A DNA stretch of 36,168 nt from Oscillospiraceae bacterium (GTDB taxonomy: Bacteria; Bacillota; Clostridia; Oscillospirales; Oscillospiraceae), in contig CACYOR010000028.1 in the NCBI GenBank assembly GCA_902775985.1, positions 1 to 36,168 on the forward strand, given 5' to 3'. Shown piece by piece: positions 23,992 through 33,624 of this stretch; positions within the stretch are counted from its first letter, which is position 1; each line of letters opens with the position of its first letter. Made by a program: the position numbers and the translations under genes. The notes under the pieces are model-generated. The model did not search any database, was not told where the DNA came from, and saw only the letters and a list, made by a program, of their open reading frames with translations.

Positions 23992-25281
23992 TCAGGACAG
24001 GAAGCCCTTGTAGTTGCGCATCATCATCTGGGCCTCAAGGGCACGGACGGTCTCAAGCGCAACGCCGACAGCAATGATGATGGAGGTGCCGCCCAGGGAG
24101 ATACCGGTCAGGGCCTTGGCATTGCTGAAGTGCGCCACCAGGATGGGGACGCAGGCAATGATGCCCAGGTAGATGGCGCCGAACAGGGTGATCTTGTTCA
24201 GGACCTTCTGGATAAACTCGCTGGTGGGCTTGCCCGGACGGAAGCCGGGGATATAGCCGCCGTTCTTCTTCAGGTTGTTGGATACTTCAACGGGGTTGAA
24301 CTGGATGGTGCTGTAGAAGTAGGCAAAGAAGAGGATCAGCAGGAAGTAGATGATCGCGTAGGCGATGGACGTGGTGTCGAAGAGCTTCATGAACCAGCTG
24401 TCGCTCTTGGAGCCGGCCAGGGCCGCGATGGTCGCCGGCAGGGAGGCGATGGACTGGGCGAAGATGATGGGCATAACGCCGGACATGTTCACCTTCATGG
24501 GAAGGAAGGTGCTCTGGCCGCCGTACATCTTACGGCCGACAACACGCTTGGCATACTGCACCGGGATCCGGCGCTCGGCGTCGTTGACATAGACGATGAG
24601 AACGATGATCGCCAGGAGCATCAGCAGTACCAGCAGAGCCAGCCACCAGCTGAGCTCGCCGCTCATGATGTTGCGCACGGAGGTCACGATGTCGGTGGGG
24701 AAGCGGGAGACGATAGAGGCGAACAGGATGATGGAGATGCCGTTGCCGATACCGTACTCGGTGATCTGCTCACCCAGCCACATGATCAGAGCGGAGCCGG
24801 AGGTGAAGGTCAGGATGATGATGATCGCGGCCCAGACGCTGTCGCGGGCGCTGGTGTCGAGCAGGTTGTTGTTCTTCATGAGCATGTAGTACGCAAAGCC
24901 CATGAGCAGGCCGATGCCGACGGTGGCATAGCGGGTGATGGAGGCGATCTTCTTGCGGCCTTCCTCGCCCTCCTCCTTGCTCAGACGCTCCAGAGCCGGA
25001 ATGGCGATGCACAGGAGCTGAATGATAATGGAGGCGTTGATGTAGGGCTGGATGGACAGGGCGAAGATCGTCGCGGTGGAGAAGGCACCGCCGGACATCA
25101 CGTTATAGAGGCCCAGGACGGTGTTCTGCAGCTGCGTGAAGTAGAACTGCAGGGCAGCGACGTTCACGTAGGGAACAGGGATGGCGTTGCCAAGACGGTA
25201 AAGGAGGATGATGACCAGCGTAAAGAGGATCTTCTTGCGCAGCTCTTCGATCTTCCATGCATTACGCAGTGTCTGAAGCAC
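23992..25281 (-). CDS. secY: Preprotein translocase channel subunit SecY
   Basis: A 429-aa inner-membrane channel with about ten hydrophobic helices. Markers are IRKKILFTLVIILLYR-type start (ELRKKILFTLVIILLYRLG), QPYINASIIIQLL, WLGEQITEYGIGNGISIILF, and YAKRVVGRKMYGGQSTFLPMKVN. It begins with GTG immediately after the rplO stop (zero gap), with GAGGTGG inside the end of rplO as binding site, so the two are coupled. Confidence 0.98.
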   Translation of the reverse strand: MLQTLRNAWKIEELRKKILFTLVIILLYRLGNAIPVPYVNVAALQFYFTQLQNTVLGLYNVMSGGAFSTATIFALSIQPYINASIIIQLLCIAIPALERLSKEEGEEGRKKIASITRYATVGIGLLMGFAYYMLMKNNNLLDTSARDSVWAAIIIILTFTSGSALIMWLGEQITEYGIGNGISIILFASIVSRFPTDIVTSVRNIMSGELSWWLALLVLLMLLAIIVLIVYVNDAERRIPVQYAKRVVGRKMYGGQSTFLPMKVNMSGVMPIIFAQSIASLPATIAALAGSKSDSWFMKLFDTTSIAYAIIYFLLILFFAYFYSTIQFNPVEVSNNLKKNGGYIPGFRPGKPTSEFIQKVLNKITLFGAIYLGIIACVPILVAHFSNAKALTGISLGGTSIIIAVGVALETVRALEAQMMMRNYKGFLS

Positions 25282-25722
25282 TTAGACCACCTCTGCCTTT
25301 CCGCCAGCCGCCTCGATTTTCTCTTTTGCGGACTCGGAGAAAGCAGCAGCCTTGACCGTCAGCTTCTTGCTGACCTCACCGTTACCAAGGAACTTCACGC
25401 CGTATTTGCACTTGGAGAGGATGCCGGCAGCCAGGAGAGCCTGGGCGTCGACCACGGCGCCGTCTTCGAACTTGTTGAGAACCGCGACGTTCACGCCGTC
25501 CAGAGGCTTGGCAAAGATGTTGTTGAAGCCTCTCTTGGGGATGCGGCGGGCCAGAGGCATCTGGCCGCCTTCGAAGCCGATGCGGACACCGCCGCCGCTG
25601 CGGGCCTTCTGGCCCTTGTGGCCGCGGCCTGCGGTCTTGCCGTTACCGGTGGCATGACCTCTGCCCTTGCGCTTGTCGACATGGGTGGAACCGGCGACGG
25701 GAGAAAGTTCATGAATATACAT
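25282..25722 (-). CDS. rplO: 50S ribosomal protein L15
   Basis: A 146-aa L15 with the family N-terminus ([39 protein letters not shown]) and [17 protein letters not shown]. It is a late-assembly protein near the large-subunit core. AAGGAGGG precedes ATG, and its stop abuts secY. Confidence 0.99.
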   Translation of the reverse strand: MYIHELSPVAGSTHVDKRKGRGHATGNGKTAGRGHKGQKARSGGGVRIGFEGGQMPLARRIPKRGFNNIFAKPLDGVNVAVLNKFEDGAVVDAQALLAAGILSKCKYGVKFLGNGEVSKKLTVKAAAFSESAKEKIEAAGGKAEVV

Positions 25723-25735
25723 TCTCTTGCCCTCC

Positions 25736-25915
25736 TTATTCTTCGCTTACCTGGACGAGATAGCCGATCTTGGCGATCTTGCCGCGGGTCTGGGGATTGT
25801 CGGGCTGTACGGTCTCGTTGCCGATCTTGTGCAGGCCGAGGGACTGGGCAGTGGCAATGTGCTTGTCGTGTCTGCCGTTGAGGCTCTTAACGAGCTTGAT
25901 TCTGAGATTAGCCAT
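25736..25915 (-). CDS. rpmD: 50S ribosomal protein L30
   Basis: A 59-aa L30: [20 protein letters not shown], then [20 protein letters not shown] and [12 protein letters not shown]. Length and the Gly-Leu-His-Lys core are normal. It starts 12 bp after the rpsE stop with GGAGGA as binding site, and is followed 13 bp later by rplO. Confidence 0.97.
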   Translation of the reverse strand: MANLRIKLVKSLNGRHDKHIATAQSLGLHKIGNETVQPDNPQTRGKIAKIGYLVQVSEE

Positions 25916-25927
25916 GTTTCGTCCTCC

Positions 25928-26455
25928 TTAACCCTGAACTTCTTCAGGAGTCTTGCCCCGGACGGCCGCGACCTGAGACGCGTCACGCAGGGACTTGAGG
26001 CCTTCCATCGTGGCGGCAACAACGTTCGCGGGGTTGTTGGTGCGCAGGCACTTGGTACGGATGTTGGAGATACCGGCGGCCTCAACCACGGCACGCACGG
26101 CACCGCCGGCGATAACGCCGGTGCCTTCGGGGGCGGGCTTGAGCAGAACGCGGCCGGCGCCGAAAGCGCCAATGACCTCGTGGGGGATGGTGGTCCCGCT
26201 GAGGGTCACGGTCACGATGTTCTTTTTGGCGTCCTCGAGGCCCTTGCGGATCGCCTCGGAGACTTCGTTGGCCTTACCGGTGCCGAAGCCGACACGGCCC
26301 TTGCCGTCGCCGACCACGCACAGCGCGGCGAACTTGGCAACACGGCCGCCCTTGACGGTCTTGCTGACACGGTTGAGGGAAACGACCTTTTCGATGAATT
26401 CAGAGGGAGCCTCGTCGCGATTGCGGCGCTCACGTCTGTCATTATTGTAAGCCAT
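25928..26455 (-). CDS. rpsE: 30S ribosomal protein S5
   Basis: A 175-aa S5. It has [44 protein letters not shown] (double-stranded RNA-binding-like domain), the ribosome accuracy protein of the small subunit, then the C-terminal domain with GIIA-like [17 protein letters not shown]. Site AAGGGGGAAAAC precedes ATG. Slightly longer N-terminus (about 15 charged residues) than the core. Confidence 0.98.
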   Translation of the reverse strand: MAYNNDRRERRNRDEAPSEFIEKVVSLNRVSKTVKGGRVAKFAALCVVGDGKGRVGFGTGKANEVSEAIRKGLEDAKKNIVTVTLSGTTIPHEVIGAFGAGRVLLKPAPEGTGVIAGGAVRAVVEAAGISNIRTKCLRTNNPANVVAATMEGLKSLRDASQVAAVRGKTPEEVQG

Positions 26456-26474
26456 ACTTCGTTTTCCCCCTTCT

Positions 26475-26834
26475 TTAGAACTTCAGGCCGCCCTCACGGG
26501 CGCCTTCAGCCAGAGCCTTGACACGGCCGTGATAGATATAACCGCCACGGTCGAACACGACTTCCTCGATGCCCTTCTGCAGAGCGCGCTCTGCGATGAC
26601 AGCACCGATCTTCTTGGCAGCTTCGCAGTTGCTGCCGATGCCTTCGAATGCCTTCTCAACGGTGGAGGCGGACACCAGGGTGGTGCCGGCCACGTCGTCG
26701 ATGATCTGGGCATAGATGTTGGCCTTGCTGCGGAACACGCTCAGGCGGGGTCTCTCGGCGGTGCCGGAGATCTTGCCGCGAACGCGATTGTGGCGCTTGA
26801 TGCGCTGTCCTCTGGTATCAGGTCTTTTAATCAT
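26475..26834 (-). CDS. rplR: 50S ribosomal protein L18
   Basis: A 119-aa 5S rRNA-binding protein: [51 protein letters not shown], ending [26 protein letters not shown]. Length and motifs are standard. GGAGGTGTGCCTGA precedes ATG. Confidence 0.99.
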   Translation of the reverse strand: MIKRPDTRGQRIKRHNRVRGKISGTAERPRLSVFRSKANIYAQIIDDVAGTTLVSASTVEKAFEGIGSNCEAAKKIGAVIAERALQKGIEEVVFDRGGYIYHGRVKALAEGAREGGLKF

Positions 26835-26850
26835 TCAGGCACACCTCCGT

Positions 26851-27390
26851 TTACTTAGCGCCGGTCTTGCCTTCTTTGCGGCGGATGGTCTCGTAGTCAT
26901 ACTTGATGCCCTTGCCCTTGTAGGGTTCGGGAGGACGCTTGCCACGGACCTCGGCTGCAAACTGGCCGACCTTCTGCTTGTCGATACCCTTGATGACGAT
27001 GTGGTTGGCATCGGGAACGTCGATCTGGATGTCCTCGGTCTCGGGGACGACGACCTGGTGAGAATAGCCCAGGTTCATGACCAGATTCTTGCCCTCTTTG
27101 CTGGCACGGTAGCCAACGCCGTTGATCTCCAGCTTCTTCTCGAAGCCGTGGGTCACGCCGACGACCATGTTGTCGACCAGAGTTCTGGTCAGGCCGTGCA
27201 GAGAGCGGTTCTCCTTGGTATCGTTGGGGCGAGTGACATGAATGACGCCGTCTTCGATGCTGAGCTTCATCTGGGGGACCAGATCGCGCTCCAGGGTGCC
27301 CTTGGGGCCCTTGACGGTGACATGATTTCCGTTGACGGTCACTTCCACGCCAGCCGGAATCGTAATGGGTGCTCTACCGATTCTAGACAT
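26851..27390 (-). CDS. rplF: 50S ribosomal protein L6
   Basis: A 179-aa two-domain L6: MSRIGRAPITIPAGVEVTVNGNHVTVKGPKGTL and the C-terminal signature PEPYKGKGIKYDYETIRRKEGKTG, which binds near the GTPase-associated region. AAGGAGGTAACGAC precedes ATG; rpsH ends 12 bp upstream. Confidence 0.99.
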   Translation of the reverse strand: MSRIGRAPITIPAGVEVTVNGNHVTVKGPKGTLERDLVPQMKLSIEDGVIHVTRPNDTKENRSLHGLTRTLVDNMVVGVTHGFEKKLEINGVGYRASKEGKNLVMNLGYSHQVVVPETEDIQIDVPDANHIVIKGIDKQKVGQFAAEVRGKRPPEPYKGKGIKYDYETIRRKEGKTGAK

Positions 27391-27402
27391 GTCGTTACCT
27401 CC

Positions 27403-27801
27403 TTACCATACGAACGCAAGGACTTCGCCGCCAACGTGCTCTTTGCGAGCCTGCTTGTCGGTCATGACGCCCTTGGAGGTGGAGATGATGGCAATGCCCA
27501 GTCCCTTCAGGACACGGGGGAGCTCGTCAGCGCCGGCATACACGCGCAGGCCGGGCTTGCTGACACGGCGAAGACCCTGGATGGCCTTCTCCTTGCCGGG
27601 GAGATACTTGAGGGTGATGCGGATGATGCCCTGGGTGCCGTCATCAATAACCTGATAGTTCTTGATGTAGCCCTCGTTGAGAAGAATCTCCGCAATGGAC
27701 TTCTTCATCTTCGAGGCGGGGACATCGACGGTTTCATGCTTCGCGGTACCGGCGTTGCGGATCCGAGTGAGCATGTCTGCAATGGGGTCTGTGATCTGCA
27801 T
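27403..27801 (-). CDS. rpsH: 30S ribosomal protein S8
   Basis: A 132-aa primary 16S-binding protein: [49 protein letters not shown] and [26 protein letters not shown]. In E. coli S8 represses the spc operon. Here it is the first gene after the roughly 1-kb repeat block and has its own promoter (28006-28034), so it heads a separate transcript. Confidence 0.98.
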   Translation of the reverse strand: MQITDPIADMLTRIRNAGTAKHETVDVPASKMKKSIAEILLNEGYIKNYQVIDDGTQGIIRITLKYLPGKEKAIQGLRRVSKPGLRVYAGADELPRVLKGLGIAIISTSKGVMTDKQARKEHVGGEVLAFVW

Positions 27802-28005
27802 GGTTTACTCCTCCTGATTTAGAGTTACTGCGGGTGGGTCGGCCCACAGTTTCGGCGGCGAGGTTCCATGCCAATACCTGATTGGCCATGGCCTTTCGCC
27901 ATCCTGTCACACCGGGATGATCGGCCCCGATGTAAACGGTTTACCTGCCAAACGAGCGCACAACGACCTAAAAAGGCAGTCTGAACGCTTGCCTCGCAAG
28001 TTAGT

Positions 28006-28034
28006 AGTATATCAAAAGATTCCAGGCACTGCAA
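28006..28034 (-). promoter_or_regulatory. Promoter for rpsH and downstream genes
   Basis: On the minus strand, TTGCAG (28029-28034), 17 bp, TATACT (28006-28011). About 205 nt of leader precedes rpsH, with partial inverted repeats (GGCCGATCATCCCGG; GTTTCGGCGG with CCGCCGAAAC-like pairing near 27850). The leader could be an autoregulatory site for S8, an inference. Confidence 0.75.
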
Positions 28035-28148
28035 GCTTTTTTTAGCTTTTTTTGCAGAAAAATTCGGGTAATTTTGTACAAAAATCGCGCTCTTTTCCCA
28101 CGCGGAACGGGTGGGCTCCCCTTTTGCGCCGAAAGTCCGTCCAACACC

Positions 28149-28689
28149 GTAGGGGCCGGCGCCCTCGACGGCCCGCCGACACTGGTCTCACGACCAGTCA
28201 GCGGGAGGGGCAAGCCCCTCCCCTACGGCGTCGCTGTGAAGCGATACGTCGTTTCGTATCCGAGCCCGTCCATGACGTAGGGGCGGGGCTAGTCCCCGCC
28301 CGTTAAGCTTGGTCACGCGACCGGGAAAACGGGACGCCGAGGGCGGCGTCCCCTACGGCAACAATGTAAGGTGGTACATGTCTGAGCCAACGGGCGACCG
28401 CAAGGGTCGCCCCTACGGCAATATCCGGGATTTCCGCATCGTAGGGACCGGCGCTCTCGACGGCCCGTTTTCCGTTTCCCTCGTAGGGGCGGCTATCAGC
28501 CGCCCGCAGACACGGCACCATCCCGGTCCCATGTCATTGCGAGGGCCGTTTGCGCCCCGTGGCAATCCGTTTTCTTTTTTCCTGGCCGCGGGGAGTACGG
28601 ATTGCCACGTCGCTGCGCTCCTCGCAATGACATCGCCTTAAGATTGCGCGTAACCTGGGTAACGGGCGGCTGATAGCCGCCCCTACGGC
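28149..28689. repeat. Cluster of eight GTAGGGG/CCCCTACG short inverted-repeat units
   Basis: Units at about 28149, 28203-28226, 28277-28302, 28329-28358, 28390-28418, 28441-28468, 28483-28506 and 28662-28689. Each is a GC-rich stem bounded by GTAGGG or CCCTAC(GG) on one side and CCCG/CGGG on the other, in mixed orientation. Examples: GGGGCGGGGCTAGTCCCCGCCC and GGGCGACCGCAAGGGTCGCCC. They look like mobile REP-type elements. No gene lies in 27802-28858. Confidence 0.85.
28531..28633. repeat. 103-bp palindromic element
   Basis: Perfect 13-bp terminal inverted repeats ATGTCATTGCGAG (28531-28543) and CTCGCAATGACAT (28621-28633), with inner GTGGCAATCCG (28559-28569) and CGGATTGCCAC pairing. It belongs to the same family as the element at 19051-19163. 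No open reading frame, so any movement would need help in trans. Confidence 0.85.
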
Positions 28690-28717
28690 ATGAACAAAGA
28701 TTGCCTCATGTAGGCGC

Positions 28718-28748
28718 AAAAAAGGAAGGCCTTTCGACCTTCCTTTTT
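28718..28748. terminator. Bidirectional terminator downstream of rpsN
   Basis: Arms AAAAAGGAAGG (28719-28729) and CCTTCCTTTTT (28738-28748) around CCTTTCGA. It is about 110 bp past the rpsN stop and would end the S10-to-S14 transcript before the repeat block. Confidence 0.85.
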
Positions 28749-28777
28749 CTTGTTTCTGTGATGTTCACAGCGCCGCT

Positions 28778-28860
28778 AAATTTTTTGTCAGACAAGGCGG
28801 CAAGGCGAAGCTGTACAAAAGTACTGCGAGCCGCAGCCAACGCCGTATGACGGGAAATTT
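28778..28860. repeat. Inverted-end repeat abutting the rpsN stop
   Basis: Bounded by AAATTTTTTGTCAGAC and GTATGACGGGAAATTT, with inner CAAGGCGGCAAGGCG and complementary CGCAGCCAACGCCG. This is an 83-bp imperfect palindrome touching the rpsN stop codon, consistent with another interspersed repeat family. The third member type in this gap. Confidence 0.6.
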
Positions 28861-29044
28861 AGAAGCTGGCTTTGCGCACGCCGGGGATCTGGCCCTTATA
28901 AGCCAGCTCGCGGAAGCAGATACGGCAGATGCCGTAGTTGCGCAGATAGGCGTGAGGACGACCGCAGATCTTGCAGCGGTTGTACTTACGGGTGGAGAAC
29001 TTAGCAGGAGCCTGCTGCTTCAGGATCATGGATTTCTTAGCCAT
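28859..29044 (-). CDS. rpsN: 30S ribosomal protein S14, zinc-binding type
   Basis: A 61-aa short (type Z) S14: [61 protein letters not shown]. The four cysteines CKIC and CRIC bind zinc. AAGGAGGACTGACAA precedes ATG. It is the last gene of the upstream ribosomal transcript, because a terminator and about 1 kb of repeats separate it from rpsH. Confidence 0.98.
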   Translation of the reverse strand: MAKKSMILKQQAPAKFSTRKYNRCKICGRPHAYLRNYGICRICFRELAYKGQIPGVRKASF

Positions 29045-29057
29045 TTGTCAGTCCTCC

Positions 29058-29597
29058 TTAGTTGGCGAAGGGAGCGCCCATGAGCTTCAGGAGCTCGCGA
29101 GCCTCTTCGTCGGTCTGAGCGGTGGTGGTGATGGCGATGTTCATACCACGCAGCTTCTCGATCTTGTCATACTCGATCTCGGGGAAGATGATCTGCTCCT
29201 TTAGGCCCAGGCTGTAGTTGCCGCGGCCGTCAAAGGCGTCTGCGGAGATGCCGCGGAAGTCGCGGACACGGGGCAGAGCCACGTTGAACAGACGATCCAG
29301 GAACTCCCACATACGGTCCTGACGCAGCGTGACCTTCACGCCGACCTTCATGCCCTCACGGAGCTTGAAGTTGGCGACGGACTTCTTCGCCACGGTGGCA
29401 ACGGCGTGCTGACCGGTGATGGCGGAGATGTCTTTGATGACGGCGTCGAGCGCCTTGGCGTTATCCTTGCAGTCGCCGCAGCCGACAGAGACAACGATCT
29501 TGTCGATCTTGGGGATCTGCATGGGGGACTTGTACTGGAACTTCTCCATCAGAGCAGGAGCAACTTCCTTCACATACTTTTCCTTCATTCTGGTCAT
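29058..29597 (-). CDS. rplE: 50S ribosomal protein L5
   Basis: A 179-aa 5S rRNA-binding protein: [39 protein letters not shown] and [54 protein letters not shown]. Normal length and motifs. GAAAGGAGTAAACTGAC precedes ATG. Confidence 0.99.
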   Translation of the reverse strand: MTRMKEKYVKEVAPALMEKFQYKSPMQIPKIDKIVVSVGCGDCKDNAKALDAVIKDISAITGQHAVATVAKKSVANFKLREGMKVGVKVTLRQDRMWEFLDRLFNVALPRVRDFRGISADAFDGRGNYSLGLKEQIIFPEIEYDKIEKLRGMNIAITTTAQTDEEARELLKLMGAPFAN

Positions 29598-29616
29598 GTC
29601 AGTTTACTCCTTTCTC

Positions 29617-29922
29617 TCAGATTTCGGCGCCGCACTTCTTGCAGACGCGGACCTTCTTGCCATCGCTGATCTTGTGGGCGACACGGGTACCCTTGCCGCA
29701 CTTGGGGCAGACCAGCTGGACCTTGGAGGCATAGATCGGGGTCTCGACCTTGATGATGCCGCCTTCCTGGCCCTGCTTCTGGGGCTTCTGATGCTTGGTC
29801 GCAACGTTGACGCCCTTCACGATGACCTTACCGGCCTTGGGATCGGCAACCAGGACTTCGCCCTGCTTGCCCTTGTCCTTACCGGACAGAACGATGACTT
29901 TATCGTCTTTCTTAATGTTCAT
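29617..29922 (-). CDS. rplX: 50S ribosomal protein L24
   Basis: A 101-aa assembly-initiator protein. The KOW motif is VIVLSGKDKGKQGEVL near the N-terminus. The C-terminal part carries two CxxC pairs (CPKCG and CKKCG), typical of Gram-positive L24. GGAGGGCAGCGAGA precedes ATG. Confidence 0.98.
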   Translation of the reverse strand: MNIKKDDKVIVLSGKDKGKQGEVLVADPKAGKVIVKGVNVATKHQKPQKQGQEGGIIKVETPIYASKVQLVCPKCGKGTRVAHKISDGKKVRVCKKCGAEI

Positions 29923-29937
29923 TCTCGCTGCCCTCCA

Positions 29938-30309
29938 TTAAATCACTTCGGGAGCCAGGGACAGGATCTTCATGTATTCCTTGTCACGCAGCTCACGGGC
30001 GACGGGCCCAAAGATACGGGTGCCGCGGGGGTTCTTATCACCGGTGTTGATGAGAACGGCCGCGTTCTCGTCGAAGCGAACATAGGTGCCGTCAGCACGA
30101 CGAACGGGCTTGACGGTGCGGACGATAACAGCCTTGACCACATCGCCCTTCTTGACGGTGCCGCCGGGAGCCGCCTTGCGGACGGAGCAGACGATCACGT
30201 CACCGATGCTGGCATACTTCCGCTTGGAGCCGCCGAGCACACGGATGCACTTGAGTTCCTTGGCGCCGGTATTGTCGGCGACCTTCAGATAAGATTCCTG
30301 TTGGATCAT
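29938..30309 (-). CDS. rplN: 50S ribosomal protein L14
   Basis: A 123-aa L14: [50 protein letters not shown] and the family signature [30 protein letters not shown]. It lies at the subunit interface. AAGGAGGCGCCGAAAT precedes ATG. Confidence 0.99.
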   Translation of the reverse strand: MIQQESYLKVADNTGAKELKCIRVLGGSKRKYASIGDVIVCSVRKAAPGGTVKKGDVVKAVIVRTVKPVRRADGTYVRFDENAAVLINTGDKNPRGTRIFGPVARELRDKEYMKILSLAPEVI

Positions 30310-30323
30310 ATTTCGGCGCCTCC

Positions 30324-30587
30324 TTACTTAGCCTTCTCAACGATTTCGACCACGCGCCAGCGCTTGTCCTTGGACAGGGGGCGGGTCTCCATCACGCGGA
30401 CGATATCGCCGACGCCGCACTCGTTGTTCTCGTCGTGGGCCTTCAGGCGGTAGGTACGTCCGATGATCTTCTTATAGGTCTTGTGAGCGACCCGGTCCTC
30501 GACGATGACGACCACGGTCTTGTCCATCTTGTCGCTGACGACCTTGCCAACGCGGACTTTACGGGAAGTAGTTCTCTCAGTATTCAT
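30324..30587 (-). CDS. rpsQ: 30S ribosomal protein S17
   Basis: An 87-aa OB-fold protein: [69 protein letters not shown]. It binds the 5' domain of 16S rRNA. GAGGAGGTAACAAGGA precedes ATG. Confidence 0.99.
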   Translation of the reverse strand: MNTERTTSRKVRVGKVVSDKMDKTVVVIVEDRVAHKTYKKIIGRTYRLKAHDENNECGVGDIVRVMETRPLSKDKRWRVVEIVEKAK

Positions 30588-30601
30588 TCCTTGTTACCTC
30601 C

Positions 30602-30790
30602 TCAGTTCTGCTTCTCGCGCAGCACGGTCTTGACACGGGCGATGTCACGGCGCGTGGCAGAGATCTTGGTGGGGTTATCAAGATGATTGGTGGCATGCTG
30701 CATGCGGAGCATGAACAGATCCTTCTTCAGATCGGCGAGCTTAGCCTCGAGCTCGCTGACAGACAGGGAGCGAATTTCGTTTGCCTTCAT
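30602..30790 (-). CDS. rpmC: 50S ribosomal protein L29
   Basis: A 62-aa two-helix protein: MKANEIRSLSVSELEAKLADLKKDLFMLRMQHATNHLDNPTKISATRRDIARVKTVLREKQN. It sits by the polypeptide exit. It begins 2 bp after the rplP stop with a weak GGTGA site, so it is probably coupled to rplP. Confidence 0.99.
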   Translation of the reverse strand: MKANEIRSLSVSELEAKLADLKKDLFMLRMQHATNHLDNPTKISATRRDIARVKTVLREKQN

Positions 30791-30792
30791 CT

Positions 30793-31224
30793 TTATTCAC
30801 CAGCTTTCTCAGACTCGGAGTCCTTCGCGACGACCTTGGTCTTGATGGGCAGCTTGTGGCTGGCCAGACGCAGGGCCTCGCGAGCGGTCTCTTCGGGAAC
30901 ACCGGCGATCTCAAACATCACTCTGCCGGGTTTGACAACGGCCACCCAGTACTCGGGGGCGCCTTTACCGGAACCCATACGGGTCTCGGCGGGCTTGGCC
31001 GTAACGGGCTTGTCAGGGAAGATCTTGATCCACACCTGACCGCCGCGCTTGGTGTAACGGGTCATGGCGATACGGGCCGCCTCGATCTGGTTGGAGGTGA
31101 TCCAGCCGGGCTCCTGAGCCTGAAGACCGAACTCACCGTAGGTGACAACATTACCGCGGGTAGCTTTGCCCTTCATGCGGCCGCGCTGAACTCTGCGGTA
31201 TTTAACTCTCTTGGGCATTAACAT
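30793..31224 (-). CDS. rplP: 50S ribosomal protein L16
   Basis: A 143-aa L16: [25 protein letters not shown] ... [57 protein letters not shown]. It helps position A-site tRNA. The ATG shares one base with the rpsC stop (TAATG). The C-terminal [10 protein letters not shown] tail is slightly longer than the core. Confidence 0.99.
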   Translation of the reverse strand: MLMPKRVKYRRVQRGRMKGKATRGNVVTYGEFGLQAQEPGWITSNQIEAARIAMTRYTKRGGQVWIKIFPDKPVTAKPAETRMGSGKGAPEYWVAVVKPGRVMFEIAGVPEETAREALRLASHKLPIKTKVVAKDSESEKAGE

Positions 31225-32108
31225 TAGGTGTTGCCTCCTTCCTTGGCGGGAGCGGCGGGACGGGGACCACGGTTGTAGCCGCCCTGGCCCTGGGGCCGGT
31301 TGCCATAGCTGTTGCCCTGACGGTTGCCGTCGCGATTGTCGCGATTGTAGCCGCCCTGGCGATTGTCGCGGTTGTAGCCGCCCTGACGGCGGTCACCGCC
31401 CTGGCGACGGTCGTCTCTGCGACGGCGCTCGCCCACGGGCTTGGAGAGATCCATGGTGCGCGGGGTGGTGCGCAGGGTCTGGGAGAGGACCTCGCCTTTG
31501 TAGATCCAAACCTTGACGCCGATGCGGCCGTAGGTGGTGTTCGCCTCGGCAAAGCCGTAGTCGATGTCGGCACGGATGGTCTGCAGGGGGATGGTACCCT
31601 CGTGATAGCACTCGCTGCGGGCGATCTCGGCGCCGCCGAGACGGCCGCCGCACTTGACCTTGATGCCGCGGGCGCCCATGCGCATGGCACGGCCCATGGC
31701 GTTCTTCATCGCACGGCGGAAGCCGATGCGCTTCTCCAGCTGCTGAGCGATGTTCTCGGCGACCAGCTGAGCGTTGGTGTCGGGAGTACGGACCTCAACG
31801 ATGGAGAGGGCGACGGGCTTGCCGATGAGCTTCTGCACTTCGCCGCGCAGACGCTCGATCTCCTGGCCGCCCTTGCCGATGACGACGCCGGGACGGGCGC
31901 AGTGGATATAAATGCGAACCTTGGCGGAATCGCGCTCTATCTCGATGGTGGGGACACCGGCGGAATAGAGGGCCTTCTTCAGATACTTGCGGATGTTATA
32001 GTCCTCGACGATCAGATCGCCGACCTTTTCTTCCCGGGCGTACCAACGGGAATCCCAATCCTTAATAACGCCTACGCGCAGGCCATGAGGATTAACTTTC
32101 TGTCCCAT
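31224..32108 (-). CDS. rpsC: 30S ribosomal protein S3 with Arg/Gly/Asn-rich tail
   Basis: The core (about 1-227) is a normal S3. It has [24 protein letters not shown], the KH motif [14 protein letters not shown], and [22 protein letters not shown]. Residues 228-294 form a low-complexity tail with repeats of QGGYNRDNR and RRQGG, resembling RNA-binding RGG-type segments. The usual length is about 215-240 aa, so about 60 residues are extra. S3 lines the mRNA entry tunnel. GGAAGGAGGCAGAATT precedes ATG; its stop overlaps rplP. Confidence 0.98.
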   Translation of the reverse strand: MGQKVNPHGLRVGVIKDWDSRWYAREEKVGDLIVEDYNIRKYLKKALYSAGVPTIEIERDSAKVRIYIHCARPGVVIGKGGQEIERLRGEVQKLIGKPVALSIVEVRTPDTNAQLVAENIAQQLEKRIGFRRAMKNAMGRAMRMGARGIKVKCGGRLGGAEIARSECYHEGTIPLQTIRADIDYGFAEANTTYGRIGVKVWIYKGEVLSQTLRTTPRTMDLSKPVGERRRRDDRRQGGDRRQGGYNRDNRQGGYNRDNRDGNRQGNSYGNRPQGQGGYNRGPRPAAPAKEGGNT

Positions 32109-32125
32109 AATTCTGCCTCCTTCCC

Positions 32126-32473
32126 TCAGTCTCTCTCAGCCACGGCGATGACGATGTGGCTGGTGCGCTTGTTGATGCGGTACATACGGCCCTGGGCGCG
32201 GGGCATGCCGCGCTTCAGGATGGGGCCGGCGCCGACGTAGGTTTCCGCCACGTACAGCTTCTCGGGATCCATCTCGAAGTTATTCTCGGCATTGGCCATG
32301 GCGCTCTTGAGCACCTTGATCATCAGCTCGCAGCCGGCCTTCGGGGTGTTCTCCAGATAAGCCATGGCAAGCTTGGCGTCCTTACCGCGGATCATGTTGC
32401 AGATGATCTCAACCTTGCGGGGAGAAATACGGGCGTATTTATGCTCCGCACGGGCAATTTTCTTCTCGTCCAT
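32126..32473 (-). CDS. rplV: 50S ribosomal protein L22
   Basis: A 115-aa L22: [56 protein letters not shown] and [28 protein letters not shown], the loop that reaches the exit tunnel (macrolide-relevant). Normal length. AAGGAGGAGAGAAA precedes ATG. Confidence 0.99.
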   Translation of the reverse strand: MDEKKIARAEHKYARISPRKVEIICNMIRGKDAKLAMAYLENTPKAGCELMIKVLKSAMANAENNFEMDPEKLYVAETYVGAGPILKRGMPRAQGRMYRINKRTSHIVIAVAERD

Positions 32474-32485
32474 TTTCTCTCCTCC

Positions 32486-32758
32486 TTACTTACCGGTCTT
32501 GCTGCCGGCGTGGCCGCGGAAGGTACGGGTGGGGGCGAACTCGCCCAGCTTGTGGCCGACCATATCCTCGGTGACATACACGGGCACGTGACGACGGCCG
32601 TCATGGACGGCGATGGTGTGTCCGACGAAGGACGGGAAAATCGTGGAGGCGCGGGACCAGGTCTTGATGACCTGCTTGTTGCCGCTCTTGTTCATCTCAT
32701 CGACTCTCTTCAGCAGCTCGGGAGCGGCGAAGGGGCCTTTTTTAATACTTCTGCTCAT
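32486..32758 (-). CDS. rpsS: 30S ribosomal protein S19
   Basis: A 90-aa S19: [85 protein letters not shown]. It lies in the small-subunit head with S13. AAGGAGGGTACAGGAAA precedes ATG. Confidence 0.99.
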   Translation of the reverse strand: MSRSIKKGPFAAPELLKRVDEMNKSGNKQVIKTWSRASTIFPSFVGHTIAVHDGRRHVPVYVTEDMVGHKLGEFAPTRTFRGHAGSKTGK

Positions 32759-32773
32759 TTTCCTGTACCCTCC

Positions 32774-33610
32774 TTACTTCGCGTTACGACGCTTGACGAT
32801 GAACTTGTCGGTCTTGTTCTTCGTCTTGCGGGTCTTGTAACCCAGGGCGGGCTTGCCCCAAGGAGTTACGGGGCCGGGACGGCCGACAGGGGACTTGCCT
32901 TCGCCGCCGCCGTGGGGGTGGTCATTGGGGTTCATAACGGAGCCGCGCACGGTGGGACGGATGCCCATGTGGCGTTTGCGGCCGGCCTTGCCCAGGTGGA
33001 TGTTGGCGTGGTCGATGTTGCCGACCTGGCCGATCGTGGCAAAGCAGTCAAGGCGGACCTTGCGCATCTCACCGGAGGGGAGACGCACGGTGGCCATGCC
33101 GTTCTCCTTGGCCATCAGCTGGGCGGCGACGCCGGCGCTGCGGACGAGCTGGGCACCCTTGCCGGGATAGAGCTCGATGTTGTGGATCACGGTGCCGACG
33201 GGGATATTGGCCATGGGCAGAGCGTTGCCCGGCTTGATGTCAGCCGCGGCGGAGGCGAGGATGCTGTCGCCCACGTTCAGGCCGACAGGGGCCAGGATAT
33301 AGCGGCGCTCGCCGTCGGTGTACTCCACCAGGGCGATGAAAGCGCTGCGGTTGGGATCGTACTCCAGGCGCAGGACCTTGGCTTCCATGTCCAGCTTGCT
33401 GCGCTTGAAGTCGATCACGCGGTACTTCTGACGGTTGCCGCCGCCCTGATGGCGGACGGTGATGCGGCCATAGTTGTTGCGGCCGGAATTCTTCTTGAGG
33501 ACTTCAAGGAGGCTCTTCTCGGGCTTGGCGTGCTTGTCGACGCCGTCAAAGCCGGAGACGGTCATGCCGCGACGGCCAGGAGTAGTCGGTCTGTAGGTTT
33601 TAATAGACAT
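32774..33610 (-). CDS. rplB: 50S ribosomal protein L2
   Basis: A 278-aa L2, required for subunit joining and peptidyl transfer. It has [26 protein letters not shown], the central RNA-binding region, and the conserved loop [40 protein letters not shown] with the key histidine. Normal length. AAGGGAGGAAGAAAGA precedes ATG. Confidence 0.99.
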   Translation of the reverse strand: MSIKTYRPTTPGRRGMTVSGFDGVDKHAKPEKSLLEVLKKNSGRNNYGRITVRHQGGGNRQKYRVIDFKRSKLDMEAKVLRLEYDPNRSAFIALVEYTDGERRYILAPVGLNVGDSILASAAADIKPGNALPMANIPVGTVIHNIELYPGKGAQLVRSAGVAAQLMAKENGMATVRLPSGEMRKVRLDCFATIGQVGNIDHANIHLGKAGRKRHMGIRPTVRGSVMNPNDHPHGGGEGKSPVGRPGPVTPWGKPALGYKTRKTKNKTDKFIVKRRNAK

Positions 33611-33624
33611 TCTTTCTTCCTCCC

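Noticed and set aside
24130..25881. A 583-residue open frame antisense to secY/rplO and similar long antisense frames over L2, S4, SecY and the RM helicase
   Set aside because: They are shadows of GC-rich codon usage opposite well-recognised genes and have low-complexity composition.
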